Assembly (NCBI GenBank): GCA_947496185.1 | Contig: CANMCD010000014.1 | Location: forward strand, 1-64,000 | Source of the DNA: an uncultured Tenacibaculum sp. | GTDB taxonomy: Bacteria > Bacteroidota > Bacteroidia > Flavobacteriales > Flavobacteriaceae | Direction: 5' to 3' | Length of the DNA stretch: 64,000 nucleotides | Shown here: positions 8,237-18,319 of the stretch, piece after piece | Layout of the letters: each line of letters begins with the position of its first letter | How positions within the stretch are numbered: the first letter of the stretch is position 1 | Made by a program: the position numbers and the translations under genes | Notes under the pieces: generated by a model | Databases searched by the model: none | What the model saw: only the letters and a program-made list of their open reading frames with translations | Told to the model about the DNA's origin: nothing

Positions 8237-9934
8237 TTGAAACTTTACCTTTTTTTCATAGCAGCTTGCTTTAGAGTGGTTGGGTATTCCCAAAATTCAC
8301 TCCCGTATCCGAAGAACTATTTTAGATCTCCATTAGATATTCCTATTGTATTATCGGGAACATTTGGCGAATTACGTCCAAATCATTTTCATTCAGGTAT
8401 TGACATTAAAACACAAGGAAAAGAAGGAATTCCTGTCTATGCTACTGCTGATGGATATGTATCAAGGATAAAAATAGGTCAATACGGTTATGGTAAAACT
8501 TTATATGTACAGCACCCTAATGGATATACAACGGTTTATGCTCATTTACAAAAATTTGAACCTTCTATTGAAAATCATGTAAAAAAAATCCAATATCAAA
8601 AAGAAAAATATGCTATTGGAAATTCCTTTCCGAAACCCGCTCAGTTTCCTGTAAAAAAAGGGCAAATTATTGCGTATTCCGGAGATACAGGAAGTTCTGG
8701 TGGTCCACATCTACATTATGAAATAAGAAATACTAAAACAGAAAATATAATCAACCCTCTACTTTTTGGACTAACTCCAAAAGACACTATAAAACCTATA
8801 GTTCAAAAACTTATGGTCTACCCATTAGACCCAGAAGCTAGAATTAATAATTCGGCTACCCAAACAACTTTAGACCTCAAAAAAATGGAGGATGGTATCT
8901 ATACTACTTATAGAATAACAGCTAGTGGCAACATAGGTTTTGGCATCAGTACATTTGATAGACTCAATGGTGCTCGGAACAAAAATGGAATTTACAGTTT
9001 AGAAATGAAAGTAAACGGAGTAAGAGTATATTTTCATCACGTTGAAACTTTTTCTTTTTCTGAAAGTAAATACATAAACCTATTGATAGACTATGAACAT
9101 TATAAAAAATTCAAAAAAAGGTTACAAAAAACACATAAAGTAAAGGCAAATAAACTCAGCCTGTATAAAAACCTTGTAAATGACGGTAAACTAGAGATTA
9201 AAGAAAATGCTGATTATATCATAGAAATTATAGCCAAAGATTTACAAGAAAACAAAACAACCGTTAGAATTCCTATAAAGGGAGTAAAAAGTAATACTGT
9301 CTTTCAACCTATAAATTGTAGCAACTTCAGTATTATAGCAAACCTATTCAATAAGTTTTCTTTAAAAAATGTTTCTGTGGCATTTCCTAAAAACACCTTT
9401 TATGAAGACCTACATATAAACTTTGAAGTAACAAATGGAATTGCAAAAATTCACACACCAACAGTTCCTTTACATAAAAAATACACACTAACTTTTGGTA
9501 CTTCTCATTTATCAACCGCTCAAAAAAAACAGGGCTATATAGCCAATATTAGTAACCCCAAATATCCTAGATATTGTAACACAAGAAAAAAAGAACATAA
9601 ATTTTACACCACCACTAAAATATTAGGTGACTATACCTTACTTTTTGACACTAAAAAACCACGTATTCGTCTGATAAACTTCTATAACAATCAAACTTTG
9701 GATAAGCACACCAAATTAAAGGTTAAAATAAAAGACAAAGAATCAGGAATAAAAAGCTATAGAGCGACCATTGATAACGAATGGGTTTTAATGGAATACA
9801 ATCATAAAAAGGGGATTCTTACCTATGATTTCAATGATAAAAAGTTGATCGGAAATAAACACACTTTTAAAATCATTGTTTCTGATCAGGTAGGAAATAC
9901 CAAAATGTTAAAAACAACGTTTTTTAAACAGTAA
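8237..9934 (+). CDS. M23 family metallopeptidase (LytM-type), secreted
   Basis: 565 residues from a TTG start. No in-frame ATG lies between the upstream stop (8222-8224) and this codon, and a signal peptide begins immediately after it (cleavage near GYSQ, residue 19). The LytM/M23 catalytic domain is N-terminal, with zinc ligands in HSGID (His52, Asp56) and HLHYE (His158, His160). The remaining ~390 residues are beta-rich Ig-like modules. Members cleave peptidoglycan cross-links in the periplasm or regulate other hydrolases. The TonB-dependent receptor gene starts 11 bp after its stop, so the two are probably co-transcribed. Confidence 0.9.
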   Translation: MKLYLFFIAACFRVVGYSQNSLPYPKNYFRSPLDIPIVLSGTFGELRPNHFHSGIDIKTQGKEGIPVYATADGYVSRIKIGQYGYGKTLYVQHPNGYTTVYAHLQKFEPSIENHVKKIQYQKEKYAIGNSFPKPAQFPVKKGQIIAYSGDTGSSGGPHLHYEIRNTKTENIINPLLFGLTPKDTIKPIVQKLMVYPLDPEARINNSATQTTLDLKKMEDGIYTTYRITASGNIGFGISTFDRLNGARNKNGIYSLEMKVNGVRVYFHHVETFSFSESKYINLLIDYEHYKKFKKRLQKTHKVKANKLSLYKNLVNDGKLEIKENADYIIEIIAKDLQENKTTVRIPIKGVKSNTVFQPINCSNFSIIANLFNKFSLKNVSVAFPKNTFYEDLHINFEVTNGIAKIHTPTVPLHKKYTLTFGTSHLSTAQKKQGYIANISNPKYPRYCNTRKKEHKFYTTTKILGDYTLLFDTKKPRIRLINFYNNQTLDKHTKLKVKIKDKESGIKSYRATIDNEWVLMEYNHKKGILTYDFNDKKLIGNKHTFKIIVSDQVGNTKMLKTTFFKQ

Positions 9935-9945
9935 ATAGTCTTATT

Positions 9946-12390
9946 TTGAAAAAGCTTTTCTTTTTACTCATATTTCCAGTTTTTGCCTTTTCACAACAAA
10001 CAGTCTTTGTTGAGGGAATTATCAATGATGAAAACGGCACCCCAATTGAAGGTGTTTCTATCACCTACAATAAAAAAGGAACAACATCCAATAAAAAGGG
10101 CTATTATCAAATAACCATTCCTATCGAAAAAACTACAAAAATTACCTTTAGCCATATTTCCTATAATACAATTACAAAGAGTTTCACTCCTAACAATACT
10201 TCAAATATTAGCTTCTCTCTTAGTTTAGAAAGCTCTTCAGAAAAACTTAAAGAAATAGAAGTTAACAATAATAAAAAAGAAGCTGAGGGAATTACGACTA
10301 TAAATACTGCAAAGGCAAAAAATATTGTAGGAGCAAATGCTGGTGTAGAAAATATTTTAATGACCTTACCTGGTGTTAACAACAACAATGAATTAAGTAC
10401 GCAATATAATGTTAGAGGAGGTAATTTTGATGAAAACTTGGTGTATGTAAATGGTATTGAAATTTACCGACCTTTCTTAATTCGATCTGGGCAGCAAGAA
10501 GGGTTGAGTTTCATTAATCCGCATATGATCAGAAACATCAACTTTTCTGCAGGTGGTTTTCAAGCAAAATATGGTGATAGACTTTCTTCTGTGCTAGATA
10601 TTACCTATAGAAAACCTAAAAATTTTGCTACACAACTTGATCTAAGTTTTTTGGGGGGAAGTTTTACTATTGAAGATACATTTTATAACAATAAGCTTTC
10701 AGCTATCATAGGGATTCGCTATCGCAATAATAATTTATTCGTTCAAAGCAAACAAACTGAGGTAAATTTCAGACCAACTTTTACAGATATCCAATCTTTC
10801 TTATCCTACGACATATCTAAAAAACTCACCGTAAATTTTTTAGGTAATTTTTCTTTAAACAATTACCACTATCAGCCCATTACTAGAAGAACACGTTTTG
10901 GTACTATTGCTAACCCGCTAGAATTGATTGTTTTTTATGATGGACAGGAGAAAGATCAATTTAAAACATCTTTTGGAGCGTTTTCAGCAGATTATCAAAT
11001 TAATGAAGACATAAACCTTACAGGAACTATTGCTACTTTTCACACACAAGAAGAAGAATATTTTGATATTGCTGCTTCCTATCATTTAGGGGAGGTTGAC
11101 AATAGTATTGGATCCGAAAATTTTGGTGATGTTGAATATTCTCAAGGTATAGGGTCTCAATTAAACCATGCTCGAAATGACTTAGACGCACTGATAAGTT
11201 CTGCACAAATAAGAGCTAGTATTAAAAATGACCAAAACGAATGGCGAATAGGAATAAAATACCAAAAAGAAAATATAAAAGACCGTATTAATGAGTGGGA
11301 AATAATTGATTCACTAGGCTTCTCTGTTAGGCCACCACATCATTCTGTTAATAACCAACCTTATGAGCCATATACTAGCGAAATCGAGCCTTTTCAAAAC
11401 ATTAAAGCAAAAAACAATGTTACACTTAACCGTTTAATGGGATTTGCTCAATTTAGCAAAAAGACAAACTGGAAGGATCATGATGTCTGGTACAATCTTG
11501 GAATTAGGTATCATTACTGGAATGTATCACCAAACAATACTGATAAAAAAAATTATTTTATTTGGAGTCCAAGAGCTCAGTTTGCCATAAAACCCGATTG
11601 GGAAACTGACATGTTATTTAGACTATCAGGTGGTTGGTATGCCCAACCTCCTTTCTATAAAGAATTTCGCAATTATAGTGGAGAAATTAATCCTGATGTC
11701 AAAGCACAGGAATCTATACATTTGGTATTGGGTAATGATTATAGTTTTACCTTATGGAATCGTCCTTTCAAATTGACAACTGAACTTTATTATAAAAACC
11801 TCAACAATGTCAATGCATATTCTATTGACAATATTAGAATTCGATATCGAGCTGACAACCTGACCAAAGCTTTTGCTCATGGTTTAGATGTTCGATTAAA
11901 TGGTGAATTTGTTCCAGGAAATGATAGTTGGATAAGTTTTGGTTATCTTAAAACTCAAGAAAATATCGACAATCGTGGTTATATAGCACGTCCCACTGAT
12001 CAACGTTTAAAATTTGGGATACTTTTTCAGGACTATGTACCTAATTTACCCAGTTTAAAAGCACATTTAAATATAGTTTATAATACCGGACTTCCTGGTG
12101 GTGCTCCTGCATATGCCGATGTCTATCAGTTTCAAAATAGACTTTCTGACTATAAACGAGCGGATTTAGGAATTTCCTATATAATAACAGATCAAAACAA
12201 ACAAGTTTCAACAGGCTTTTTAAAGTATTTTAAAACTTTTTCTATAGGATTGGAACTTTTTAATGTTTTTGATATTCAAAATGCGATTACTAATACATGG
12301 GTACGAGATGCCTATAGTAAGCAACAATACGCTATTCCTAATTACATGACTGGAAGAGTATTAAACTTCAATCTAAGAGTAAAAATGTAA
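9946..12390 (+). CDS. TonB-dependent receptor with N-terminal carboxypeptidase-regulatory-like domain
   Basis: 814 residues from a TTG start with a signal peptide immediately after it (ending FAFSQ). Residues ~20-110 form the carboxypeptidase-D-regulatory-like beta-sandwich (VEGIINDENGTPIEGVSI). The plug domain follows (VENILMTLPGV..., YNVRGGNFDENLVYVNGIEI), then a beta barrel ending in LNFNLRVKM. It is an outer-membrane active transporter energised by TonB; the ligand cannot be deduced. No SusD-like partner is nearby, so a polysaccharide-utilisation role is not supported. It follows the M23 peptidase gene by 11 bp. A long inverted repeat lies just downstream. Confidence 0.9.
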   Translation: MKKLFFLLIFPVFAFSQQTVFVEGIINDENGTPIEGVSITYNKKGTTSNKKGYYQITIPIEKTTKITFSHISYNTITKSFTPNNTSNISFSLSLESSSEKLKEIEVNNNKKEAEGITTINTAKAKNIVGANAGVENILMTLPGVNNNNELSTQYNVRGGNFDENLVYVNGIEIYRPFLIRSGQQEGLSFINPHMIRNINFSAGGFQAKYGDRLSSVLDITYRKPKNFATQLDLSFLGGSFTIEDTFYNNKLSAIIGIRYRNNNLFVQSKQTEVNFRPTFTDIQSFLSYDISKKLTVNFLGNFSLNNYHYQPITRRTRFGTIANPLELIVFYDGQEKDQFKTSFGAFSADYQINEDINLTGTIATFHTQEEEYFDIAASYHLGEVDNSIGSENFGDVEYSQGIGSQLNHARNDLDALISSAQIRASIKNDQNEWRIGIKYQKENIKDRINEWEIIDSLGFSVRPPHHSVNNQPYEPYTSEIEPFQNIKAKNNVTLNRLMGFAQFSKKTNWKDHDVWYNLGIRYHYWNVSPNNTDKKNYFIWSPRAQFAIKPDWETDMLFRLSGGWYAQPPFYKEFRNYSGEINPDVKAQESIHLVLGNDYSFTLWNRPFKLTTELYYKNLNNVNAYSIDNIRIRYRADNLTKAFAHGLDVRLNGEFVPGNDSWISFGYLKTQENIDNRGYIARPTDQRLKFGILFQDYVPNLPSLKAHLNIVYNTGLPGGAPAYADVYQFQNRLSDYKRADLGISYIITDQNKQVSTGFLKYFKTFSIGLELFNVFDIQNAITNTWVRDAYSKQQYAIPNYMTGRVLNFNLRVKM

Positions 12391-12393
12391 TAC

Positions 12394-12547
12394 TATTTCT
12401 ACCTCTAAATTACACATTAGAAAAATGATGATTTTTTGTGTTATATGAAAAAGAAAAATCAGTCATAACCTTAGTTACGAGTTATTTTTATTTTGAAAGA
12501 TAAGGCAAAAAGGCGCATTTTAATTGAATAATTTAGAGGTAGAAATA
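12394..12547. repeat. Long-armed inverted repeat element, MITE-like
   Basis: Nineteen-bp perfect inverted arms (tatttctacctctaaatta at 12394-12412, its complement at 12529-12547) enclose 116 bp with no ORF. The spacing is too wide for a simple terminator. The layout resembles a miniature inverted-repeat element, but no clear target-site duplication is visible. Confidence 0.45.
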
Positions 12548-12580
12548 TATAACCTTTACAAAAGATGTTCAATAAAAAAA

Positions 12581-12605
12581 GCTCAGTATTAAAACTGAGC
12601 TTTTT
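12581..12605. terminator. Bidirectional terminator
   Basis: GCTCAGT / ACTGAGC stem with a 6-base loop, flanked by A7 on the left and T5 on the right. It serves the DUF6263 gene on the minus strand and possibly the receptor gene on the plus strand. Confidence 0.8.
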
Positions 12606-12626
12606 CATTTAAAAAAGAATTCTTTC

Positions 12627-13364
12627 TTAGTTCTTTTTATACGTTGCTTCAACGGAAATGGAAATATCTTGACCTTGTGCTTTTATCCCCATTGACATTT
12701 TAGATTGTTTTGGAATACCATTGCTTCTATCTAAGCTCATATTTCCTGTTATATTTCCTTCTCCTATTCCTGAAACCTTTCCAGACACCTCTAACGTAAC
12801 TTCCTCTTTTGTGATCGACGCTACTTTATAGGTAATGTCCAGTTTCATCCCCTGATTACTTTTACTAGACGTCCAAGTATCACCTACTTTTACGGCATTT
12901 TCAGGATAAACCACATTTGTAGATTGATCAGCAAACTTATCTGCTCCAGGAATACTAGGTTCGATCTTTGTTTCTAGTATCTCTCCTCTTTTGTTTCCTT
13001 TTATTTTAACAGTAGCTGCCAAAATAGGATCCATAGTACTTTTAATAATTTTTCCCATCGGATCCAACTTTGCTTCTTTATCAGAAGAATCATAGTACGT
13101 ACGTTGACCCCCTTGGCTTTGATCAACAACTATTTTTATAAATTTTGACTCGCTTGAATACGTTTCCCCCGAAACATCTACAATATTTTGACTCATTTGA
13201 AAATTTGTCTTAGCAGTCATTAATCCCACTCCTACTACTTGAGACATTTTCATATCGATTGTATATGAATCTCCTTTTTCATAGTTCCACCTCAACAAAA
13301 CCGATTCCTGAGCCATTGCTACTACAGAAATTAGTAACAATAAAGCTGTTAATGTTTTTCTCAT
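12627..13364 (-). CDS. DUF6263 family secreted protein
   Basis: 245 residues with a signal peptide (about 1-18, ending AMAQ). The sequence fits the DUF6263 family of Bacteroidota: an opening strand LRWNYEKGDSYTIDMKMSQ, a central DPMGKIIKS, the stretch YPENAVKVGDTWTS and a final beta-rich half. Family function is unknown. It stands alone, with a terminator just downstream, and is divergent from the E1 dehydrogenase gene across a 180-bp spacer. Confidence 0.75.
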   Translation of the reverse strand: MRKTLTALLLLISVVAMAQESVLLRWNYEKGDSYTIDMKMSQVVGVGLMTAKTNFQMSQNIVDVSGETYSSESKFIKIVVDQSQGGQRTYYDSSDKEAKLDPMGKIIKSTMDPILAATVKIKGNKRGEILETKIEPSIPGADKFADQSTNVVYPENAVKVGDTWTSSKSNQGMKLDITYKVASITKEEVTLEVSGKVSGIGEGNITGNMSLDRSNGIPKQSKMSMGIKAQGQDISISVEATYKKN

Positions 13365-13543
13365 TATTATATATTCTTTTAATTTCAGCTAATATACATA
13401 ATTCAAAAAAAAATATTTAACAACTTTGATCTTATAATTTTTTTGGTCACTTTTGAATGTAGGTCATATATATACACATTTAAAATCGTATTATACTGAC
13501 CAAATCAGTAAAAATAAGCAACCATATCACAAACTATAGCGTC

Positions 13544-15523
13544 ATGATTTTTCAAAAAAATAAACTCAGCACACCTACTTTAATCAATCTATACAAACAA
13601 CTATTATTACCCAGAATGATTGAAGAAAAAATGCTGGTTTTATTACGTCAAGGAAAGATATCAAAATGGTTTAGTGGTATTGGGCAAGAAGCTATTTCTG
13701 TAGGTATTACTTGTGCCTTACATGAAGATGAATATATATTACCTATGCATCGAAACCTTGGAGTTTTTACAACTAGAAATATTCCTTTGTATAGATTATT
13801 CACACAATGGCAAGGAAAAGCCAGTGGTTTTACTAAAGGGCGTGACCGAAGTTTTCATTTTGGCAGTCAAGAATATAAAATTATTGGAATGATCTCTCAT
13901 TTAGGCCCACAATTTGGTGTTGCCTCAGGAATTGCTTTAGCTAATAAACTGAAAAAAAATGCGAAAGTATGTGCTGTATTTTCTGGTGAGGGAGGTACTA
14001 GTGAGGGAGATTTCCATGAAGCTTTAAATGTTGCTTCTGTTTGGAGTTTACCCGTTCTTTTTTGTATCGAAAACAATGGCTACGGCCTTTCAACTCCGAC
14101 TACTGAGCAATATAATTGTGAACATATTGCCGACAGAGGAAAGGGTTATGGTATGGAATCTTATATAATTGATGGAAACAATATTTTGGAAGTGTATTCA
14201 AAAGTTTCTGAATTAGCGGAAAGTGTAAGACGACAACCCCGTCCCATTTTAATTGAGTTTAAAACATTTAGAATGCGAGGTCATGAAGAAGCAAGTGGTA
14301 CTAAATATGTCCCTTTGGAGTTAATGGACTATTGGAAGTCTAAAGATCCAATAGAAAATTATAGAACGTTTTTAATAGATGAAAAAATACTTTCAAGTTC
14401 CTTAGATGAATCTATAAAAAAAGAAATAAAAGAGACTATTCAAGAAAACCTTGAAAAAGCTTTTAAAGAAAAAGAAATAACGGCATCTACACATCTTGAA
14501 CTTAGTGATGTGTTCAAAAGTAAAAAAACACATAACTATCAACTTTCAACGTATAATAATAACAAAATTCGTTTAATTGATGCCATTTCAGAAGGCTTAA
14601 GACAATCAATGGAGCGTGATAATGATCTTGTTATTATGGGACAAGACATTGCTGAATATGGAGGTGTATTTAAAATTACAGAAGGTTTTGTTTCGCTATT
14701 TGGAAAACATCGTATCCGTAATACCCCTATTTGTGAATCTGTTATTATTTCTATTGCTTATGGATTGTCTATTTGTAATATTAAATCGGTTGTTGAAATG
14801 CAATTTGCTGATTTTGCATCTTCTGGATTTAATCCTATTGTAAATCTTTTAGCAAAATCTTATTACAGATGGAGACAAGAAGCTAGCGTAGTTATACGAA
14901 TGCCTTGTGGTGCAGGTGTAGGTGCAGGGCCATTTCACTCTCAGACCAATGAAGCGTGGTTTACAAAAACCCCTGGTTTAAAAGTAATTTACCCCTCTTG
15001 TGCTTATGACGCTAAGGGACTATTAACAAGTGCAATAAATGATCCAAACCCTGTTTTATTTTTCGAACACAAAGGCCTATACAGGACTAATTACCAAGAG
15101 GTACCTGAAGAATATTACACTATTGATCTCGGAAAAGCAAGGATTTTGAAAGAAGGAGAAGATATTAGTATCATCACATATGGATTAGGAACACATTGGG
15201 CATTAGAAGTTTTAGAAAAACATCCTAATATTTCAGCAGATGTTATTGATTTACGATCATTACAACCTTTAGACACAGAAACCATTTTAAACACTGTTAA
15301 AAAAACAGGAAAAGCTATTATACTTCAAGAGGATTCCTTATTTGGAGGAATCGCCAGCGATATTTCTTCCTTACTTATGGAAGAATGTTTTGAATTTTTA
15401 GATGCACCTGTAAAAAGAGTAGGAAGTTTAAATACACCAATACCTTTTGCCAATAATTTAGAAAATCAATATCTACCTAAAGATCGCTTTGAACAAGCTT
15501 TGATAAATCTAGTTGCTTATTAA
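13544..15523 (+). CDS. 2-oxoacid dehydrogenase E1, fused alpha and beta subunits (branched-chain type)
   Basis: 659 residues combining both halves of the heterotetrameric E1. The alpha part (about 1-320) has the thiamine-diphosphate motif GEGGTSEGD (from residue 148) ending ENNGYGLS. The beta part (about 340-659) has MGQDIAEYGGVFKITEG and VIRMPCGAGVGAGPFHSQ. E1 decarboxylates branched-chain 2-oxoacids and passes the acyl group to the E2 lipoyl domain. The fused form is usual in Flavobacteria. The E2 gene lies convergently 56 bp downstream across a shared terminator, so they are not in one transcript. Substrate is inferred from the fused architecture; pyruvate or acetoin cannot be excluded by sequence alone. 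Confidence 0.88.
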   Translation: MIFQKNKLSTPTLINLYKQLLLPRMIEEKMLVLLRQGKISKWFSGIGQEAISVGITCALHEDEYILPMHRNLGVFTTRNIPLYRLFTQWQGKASGFTKGRDRSFHFGSQEYKIIGMISHLGPQFGVASGIALANKLKKNAKVCAVFSGEGGTSEGDFHEALNVASVWSLPVLFCIENNGYGLSTPTTEQYNCEHIADRGKGYGMESYIIDGNNILEVYSKVSELAESVRRQPRPILIEFKTFRMRGHEEASGTKYVPLELMDYWKSKDPIENYRTFLIDEKILSSSLDESIKKEIKETIQENLEKAFKEKEITASTHLELSDVFKSKKTHNYQLSTYNNNKIRLIDAISEGLRQSMERDNDLVIMGQDIAEYGGVFKITEGFVSLFGKHRIRNTPICESVIISIAYGLSICNIKSVVEMQFADFASSGFNPIVNLLAKSYYRWRQEASVVIRMPCGAGVGAGPFHSQTNEAWFTKTPGLKVIYPSCAYDAKGLLTSAINDPNPVLFFEHKGLYRTNYQEVPEEYYTIDLGKARILKEGEDISIITYGLGTHWALEVLEKHPNISADVIDLRSLQPLDTETILNTVKKTGKAIILQEDSLFGGIASDISSLLMEECFEFLDAPVKRVGSLNTPIPFANNLENQYLPKDRFEQALINLVAY

Positions 15524-15527
15524 TACA

Positions 15528-15557
15528 ACAAATGCCTACTCTAAAGTAGGCATTTGT
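15528..15557. terminator. Bidirectional terminator between E1 and E2 genes
   Basis: Thirteen-bp perfect stem (ACAAATGCCTACT and complement) with a 4-base loop, sitting between two convergent genes. Confidence 0.85.
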
Positions 15558-15579
15558 ATTTTATATTTCGTTTAATTTC

Positions 15580-16908
15580 TTAAAAGTCTTGATTTACATC
15601 CCAAGCTTCAAGAATTTCTTTAAATGTCTTTATAAACATCCCTCCTAAGGCACCGTTTACCACTCTATGATCGTAAGAATGTGACACAATCATCTTATGA
15701 CGAATACCGATAAAATCACCTTCTGGGGTCTCAATCACCGACGGTTTCTTTAAGATTGCTCCCAAAGCTAAAATTGCCACCTGAGGTTGATTAATAATAG
15801 GTGTACCAGCCATACTACCAAAACTCCCAACATTAGTAACAGTATAAGTACCCCCTTGTATTTCGTCTGGTTTTAATTTATTTGCTCTTGAACGTTGTGC
15901 TAAATCATTTACTTGTTTAGTCATACCTACCAAACTCAACTGATCTGCATTTTTAATAACAGGAACAATTAAATTTCCATCAGGTAATGCAGCAGCCATT
16001 CCTAAATTAATATTTCCTCTTTTGATAATTTTATCTCCATCTACTGAAATATTAATTAACGGATATTTTTTTATGGTTTGTGCAACTGCCTGCATAAATA
16101 TAGGCGTAAAAGTCAATTTCTCTCCTTCTCTCTTTAAGTAGGCATCTTTAACCTTATTCCTCCATTTTACAATATTTGTTACATCAATCTCAATAAAAGA
16201 CTGTACATGAGCTGAAGTTTGTAAAGAATCTATCATATGCTTGGAAATAAGTTTCCCCATACGACTCATTTCGATTACTTCATCCTCACCTGACAGAGTG
16301 GTTGTTACCTGTGTTGGTTGTTGTACTGTAGTTGTATTCGTCGCTTTTCCAGCAGTAGTATTATCAACTACTTTATTTACCGAAACAACCGATTGATTTC
16401 CTTTATTATCTATATAGGATAAAATATCATTTTTAGTAACTCTTCCTTCTTTACCTGTTCCTGCGATAGTATCAAGTTCTTCTACAGGAATCCCTTCCTT
16501 TTGAGCGATACTCTTCACTAAAGGTGAATAAAAACGGTCACTTGTAGAAGTATCTATGGCTGAGACAATCGTTTCTTTAACTTCCTCAATTGCGTTTTCT
16601 ATCTTGGTTACTGATTCTGTAACAGTTTCGTTAACTGACGCCTCAGCTGGTTCAATACTTTCTCCCCCTTCTGTTTCAATAATAGCAATTGTTTGTCCTA
16701 CTTGTACAACTGCATCTTTTTCGAAAAGAATTTCAACTAACTTCCCTTCAACTTCACTAGGCACCTCACTATCTACCTTATCAGTTGCTACCTCTACAAT
16801 GGTATCATCAAGCTCAATAGTATCTCCTATATCTTTAGTCCAAGAAGTAATGGTTGCTTCTGCAACACTCTCGCCCATTTTAGGCAACTTTAATTCATAT
16901 CTAGCCAT
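15580..16908 (-). CDS. 2-oxoacid dehydrogenase E2, dihydrolipoamide acyltransferase
   Basis: 442 residues in the usual order. An N-terminal lipoyl domain carries the modified lysine in EVATDKVDSEV (residue ~44). A Thr/Ser/Val-rich linker follows, then a peripheral-subunit-binding domain (SPLVKSIAQKEGIPVEEL, about 128-165) and the C-terminal acyltransferase domain. The active-site motif reads DHRVVNG (His414 with Asn418), where most E2 proteins have Asp in place of Asn. The enzyme moves the acyl group from lipoamide to coenzyme A. It pairs with the convergent E1 fusion; the E3 gene is not in the window. Branched-chain specificity is inferred from that partner. Confidence 0.88.
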   Translation of the reverse strand: MARYELKLPKMGESVAEATITSWTKDIGDTIELDDTIVEVATDKVDSEVPSEVEGKLVEILFEKDAVVQVGQTIAIIETEGGESIEPAEASVNETVTESVTKIENAIEEVKETIVSAIDTSTSDRFYSPLVKSIAQKEGIPVEELDTIAGTGKEGRVTKNDILSYIDNKGNQSVVSVNKVVDNTTAGKATNTTTVQQPTQVTTTLSGEDEVIEMSRMGKLISKHMIDSLQTSAHVQSFIEIDVTNIVKWRNKVKDAYLKREGEKLTFTPIFMQAVAQTIKKYPLINISVDGDKIIKRGNINLGMAAALPDGNLIVPVIKNADQLSLVGMTKQVNDLAQRSRANKLKPDEIQGGTYTVTNVGSFGSMAGTPIINQPQVAILALGAILKKPSVIETPEGDFIGIRHKMIVSHSYDHRVVNGALGGMFIKTFKEILEAWDVNQDF

Positions 16909-17129
16909 AGTGTATGATTTTTTAACTCTTGCGAAATTAGTAAAAAACTAGTGATTTTTCCTTTCAATATACAAAAACCTTGTCTAAAAAAAGCTTTTCG
17001 ATTACACTATTCACAATAAAAAAGCTAAAATCATCATTTCATTATTAAATTAATAATTTTTAAGCAATTTTATTTAAATATTCTATAAAGGTAATTTTCA
17101 AAATTCTCTTGGATAGTCATGGTTGGTTC

Positions 17130-17453
17130 TTAACTTAAAACTTTCTTTAAAAAATTAAATACTTTTTTTTCCAAATTATCCACCGTACCATCTGCAAAAA
17201 TCACTTGTTTAATATCTATTAATAATTTTCTTTTTTCCTCTTCTGAATACTTATAGAAAGCCAAATAATCTTGAATTTTTTTACAACGTATTTTATCCGT
17301 GGCATCCATCACTATTTCTGTATGGATTTTGTTATATAAGTTTTCATTTATTTTCGATAAAATGTAGTCACTTTCTTCTTCTGATTCTATATGGTTACTA
17401 TGCGCTACAAACAAAAGCACATAAGCTTTAAATTCATCTTTATTCCAATGCAT
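17130..17453 (-). CDS. TerB-like small helical protein
   Basis: 107 residues, all-helical, acidic to neutral, no signal peptide. The C-terminal half (KRKLLIDIKQVIFADGTVDNLEKKVFNFLKKVL) carries the D-G-T/x-x-E pattern of the TerB/tellurite-resistance-like fold. The start lies 5 bp after the stop of the sulfurtransferase gene on the same strand, so the two are probably co-transcribed. Function is unknown; no tellurite operon is present. Confidence 0.6.
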   Translation of the reverse strand: MHWNKDEFKAYVLLFVAHSNHIESEEESDYILSKINENLYNKIHTEIVMDATDKIRCKKIQDYLAFYKYSEEEKRKLLIDIKQVIFADGTVDNLEKKVFNFLKKVLS

Positions 17454-17458
17454 GCCTA

Positions 17459-18298
17459 TTATTTTTCAACTGGTAATTCCAACATACTCGCCCACTCAGT
17501 CCATGACCCATCATAAACAATATAGTTATCAATTCCTATTTGCTCAGAAGCCAATGCTAAAACACAAGCAGTAATGCCCGATCCACAAGTAAATATCATA
17601 GGTTTTTGATCTGGGTTCTTTTCTTCTATTAATCTTTTTAATACTGCTTTTTCTTTCATTACTTGTTTCATCATCAATTCGGCATATGGTAAACTTTTTG
17701 AAGTAGGTATATGCCCACCCCTTAAGTCTTTTCTCGGCTCTGGTTCAAGAGCAAAAAATCGATTGCTAGACCTTGCGTCAAGAATACAATAGCTATCATC
17801 TTTAATCGCTTTTACCATATCATGAACCCTAAACATCCTTTTTTCGTTATAGTTTACTTCAAAATCTCCTTTCTTAGCATTCTTAGTTATTTTCACCACC
17901 GTTTCAAAGCCTGATTTTTTCCATGAAAGTAACCCTCCGTCTAAAACAGCCACATTAGTAAAACCAAATGTTTTCAACAACCACCAAACTCGTGGAGCAG
18001 AATAAATACCTTTATCATCATAAACAACGATACAACTATCCTTAGATACCCCTAATTTTCTAATTTCTTCTTGAAAATATGTAGGAGATGGTATCGTATT
18101 TGGGTATGTTCCTTCCTTATCTAGAAATACATTTTTCAAGTCAAACAAAAGCGTATTTGGAATAAACGCTCTTTGAGGCATTTCTTTCTCTGCTGTTCCA
18201 ACTTTGGGAATAGTTGCATCAAAAATCAATAAATTTTCATGGTTCAAATGCTCTTTTAACCAAAAAACATCAACTAAGTTACTATCAAGTGTAAGCAT
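17459..18298 (-). CDS. Sulfurtransferase with tandem rhodanese domains (SseA-like)
   Basis: 279 residues in two rhodanese domains. The first is inactive and carries APRVWWLLKTFG and LDGG. The second has the catalytic loop CGSGITAC with Cys238. The CGSG(I/V)TA form is typical of 3-mercaptopyruvate sulfurtransferase rather than thiosulfate sulfurtransferase. It transfers sulfane sulfur from mercaptopyruvate to acceptors such as thioredoxin or cyanide. The genes here read symporter, sulfurtransferase, TerB-like protein, with gaps of 21 and 5 bp, suggesting one transcript. Confidence 0.85.
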   Translation of the reverse strand: MLTLDSNLVDVFWLKEHLNHENLLIFDATIPKVGTAEKEMPQRAFIPNTLLFDLKNVFLDKEGTYPNTIPSPTYFQEEIRKLGVSKDSCIVVYDDKGIYSAPRVWWLLKTFGFTNVAVLDGGLLSWKKSGFETVVKITKNAKKGDFEVNYNEKRMFRVHDMVKAIKDDSYCILDARSSNRFFALEPEPRKDLRGGHIPTSKSLPYAELMMKQVMKEKAVLKRLIEEKNPDQKPMIFTCGSGITACVLALASEQIGIDNYIVYDGSWTEWASMLELPVEK

Positions 18299-18319
18299 TA
18301 CTTATTAATTTGCGATAAA

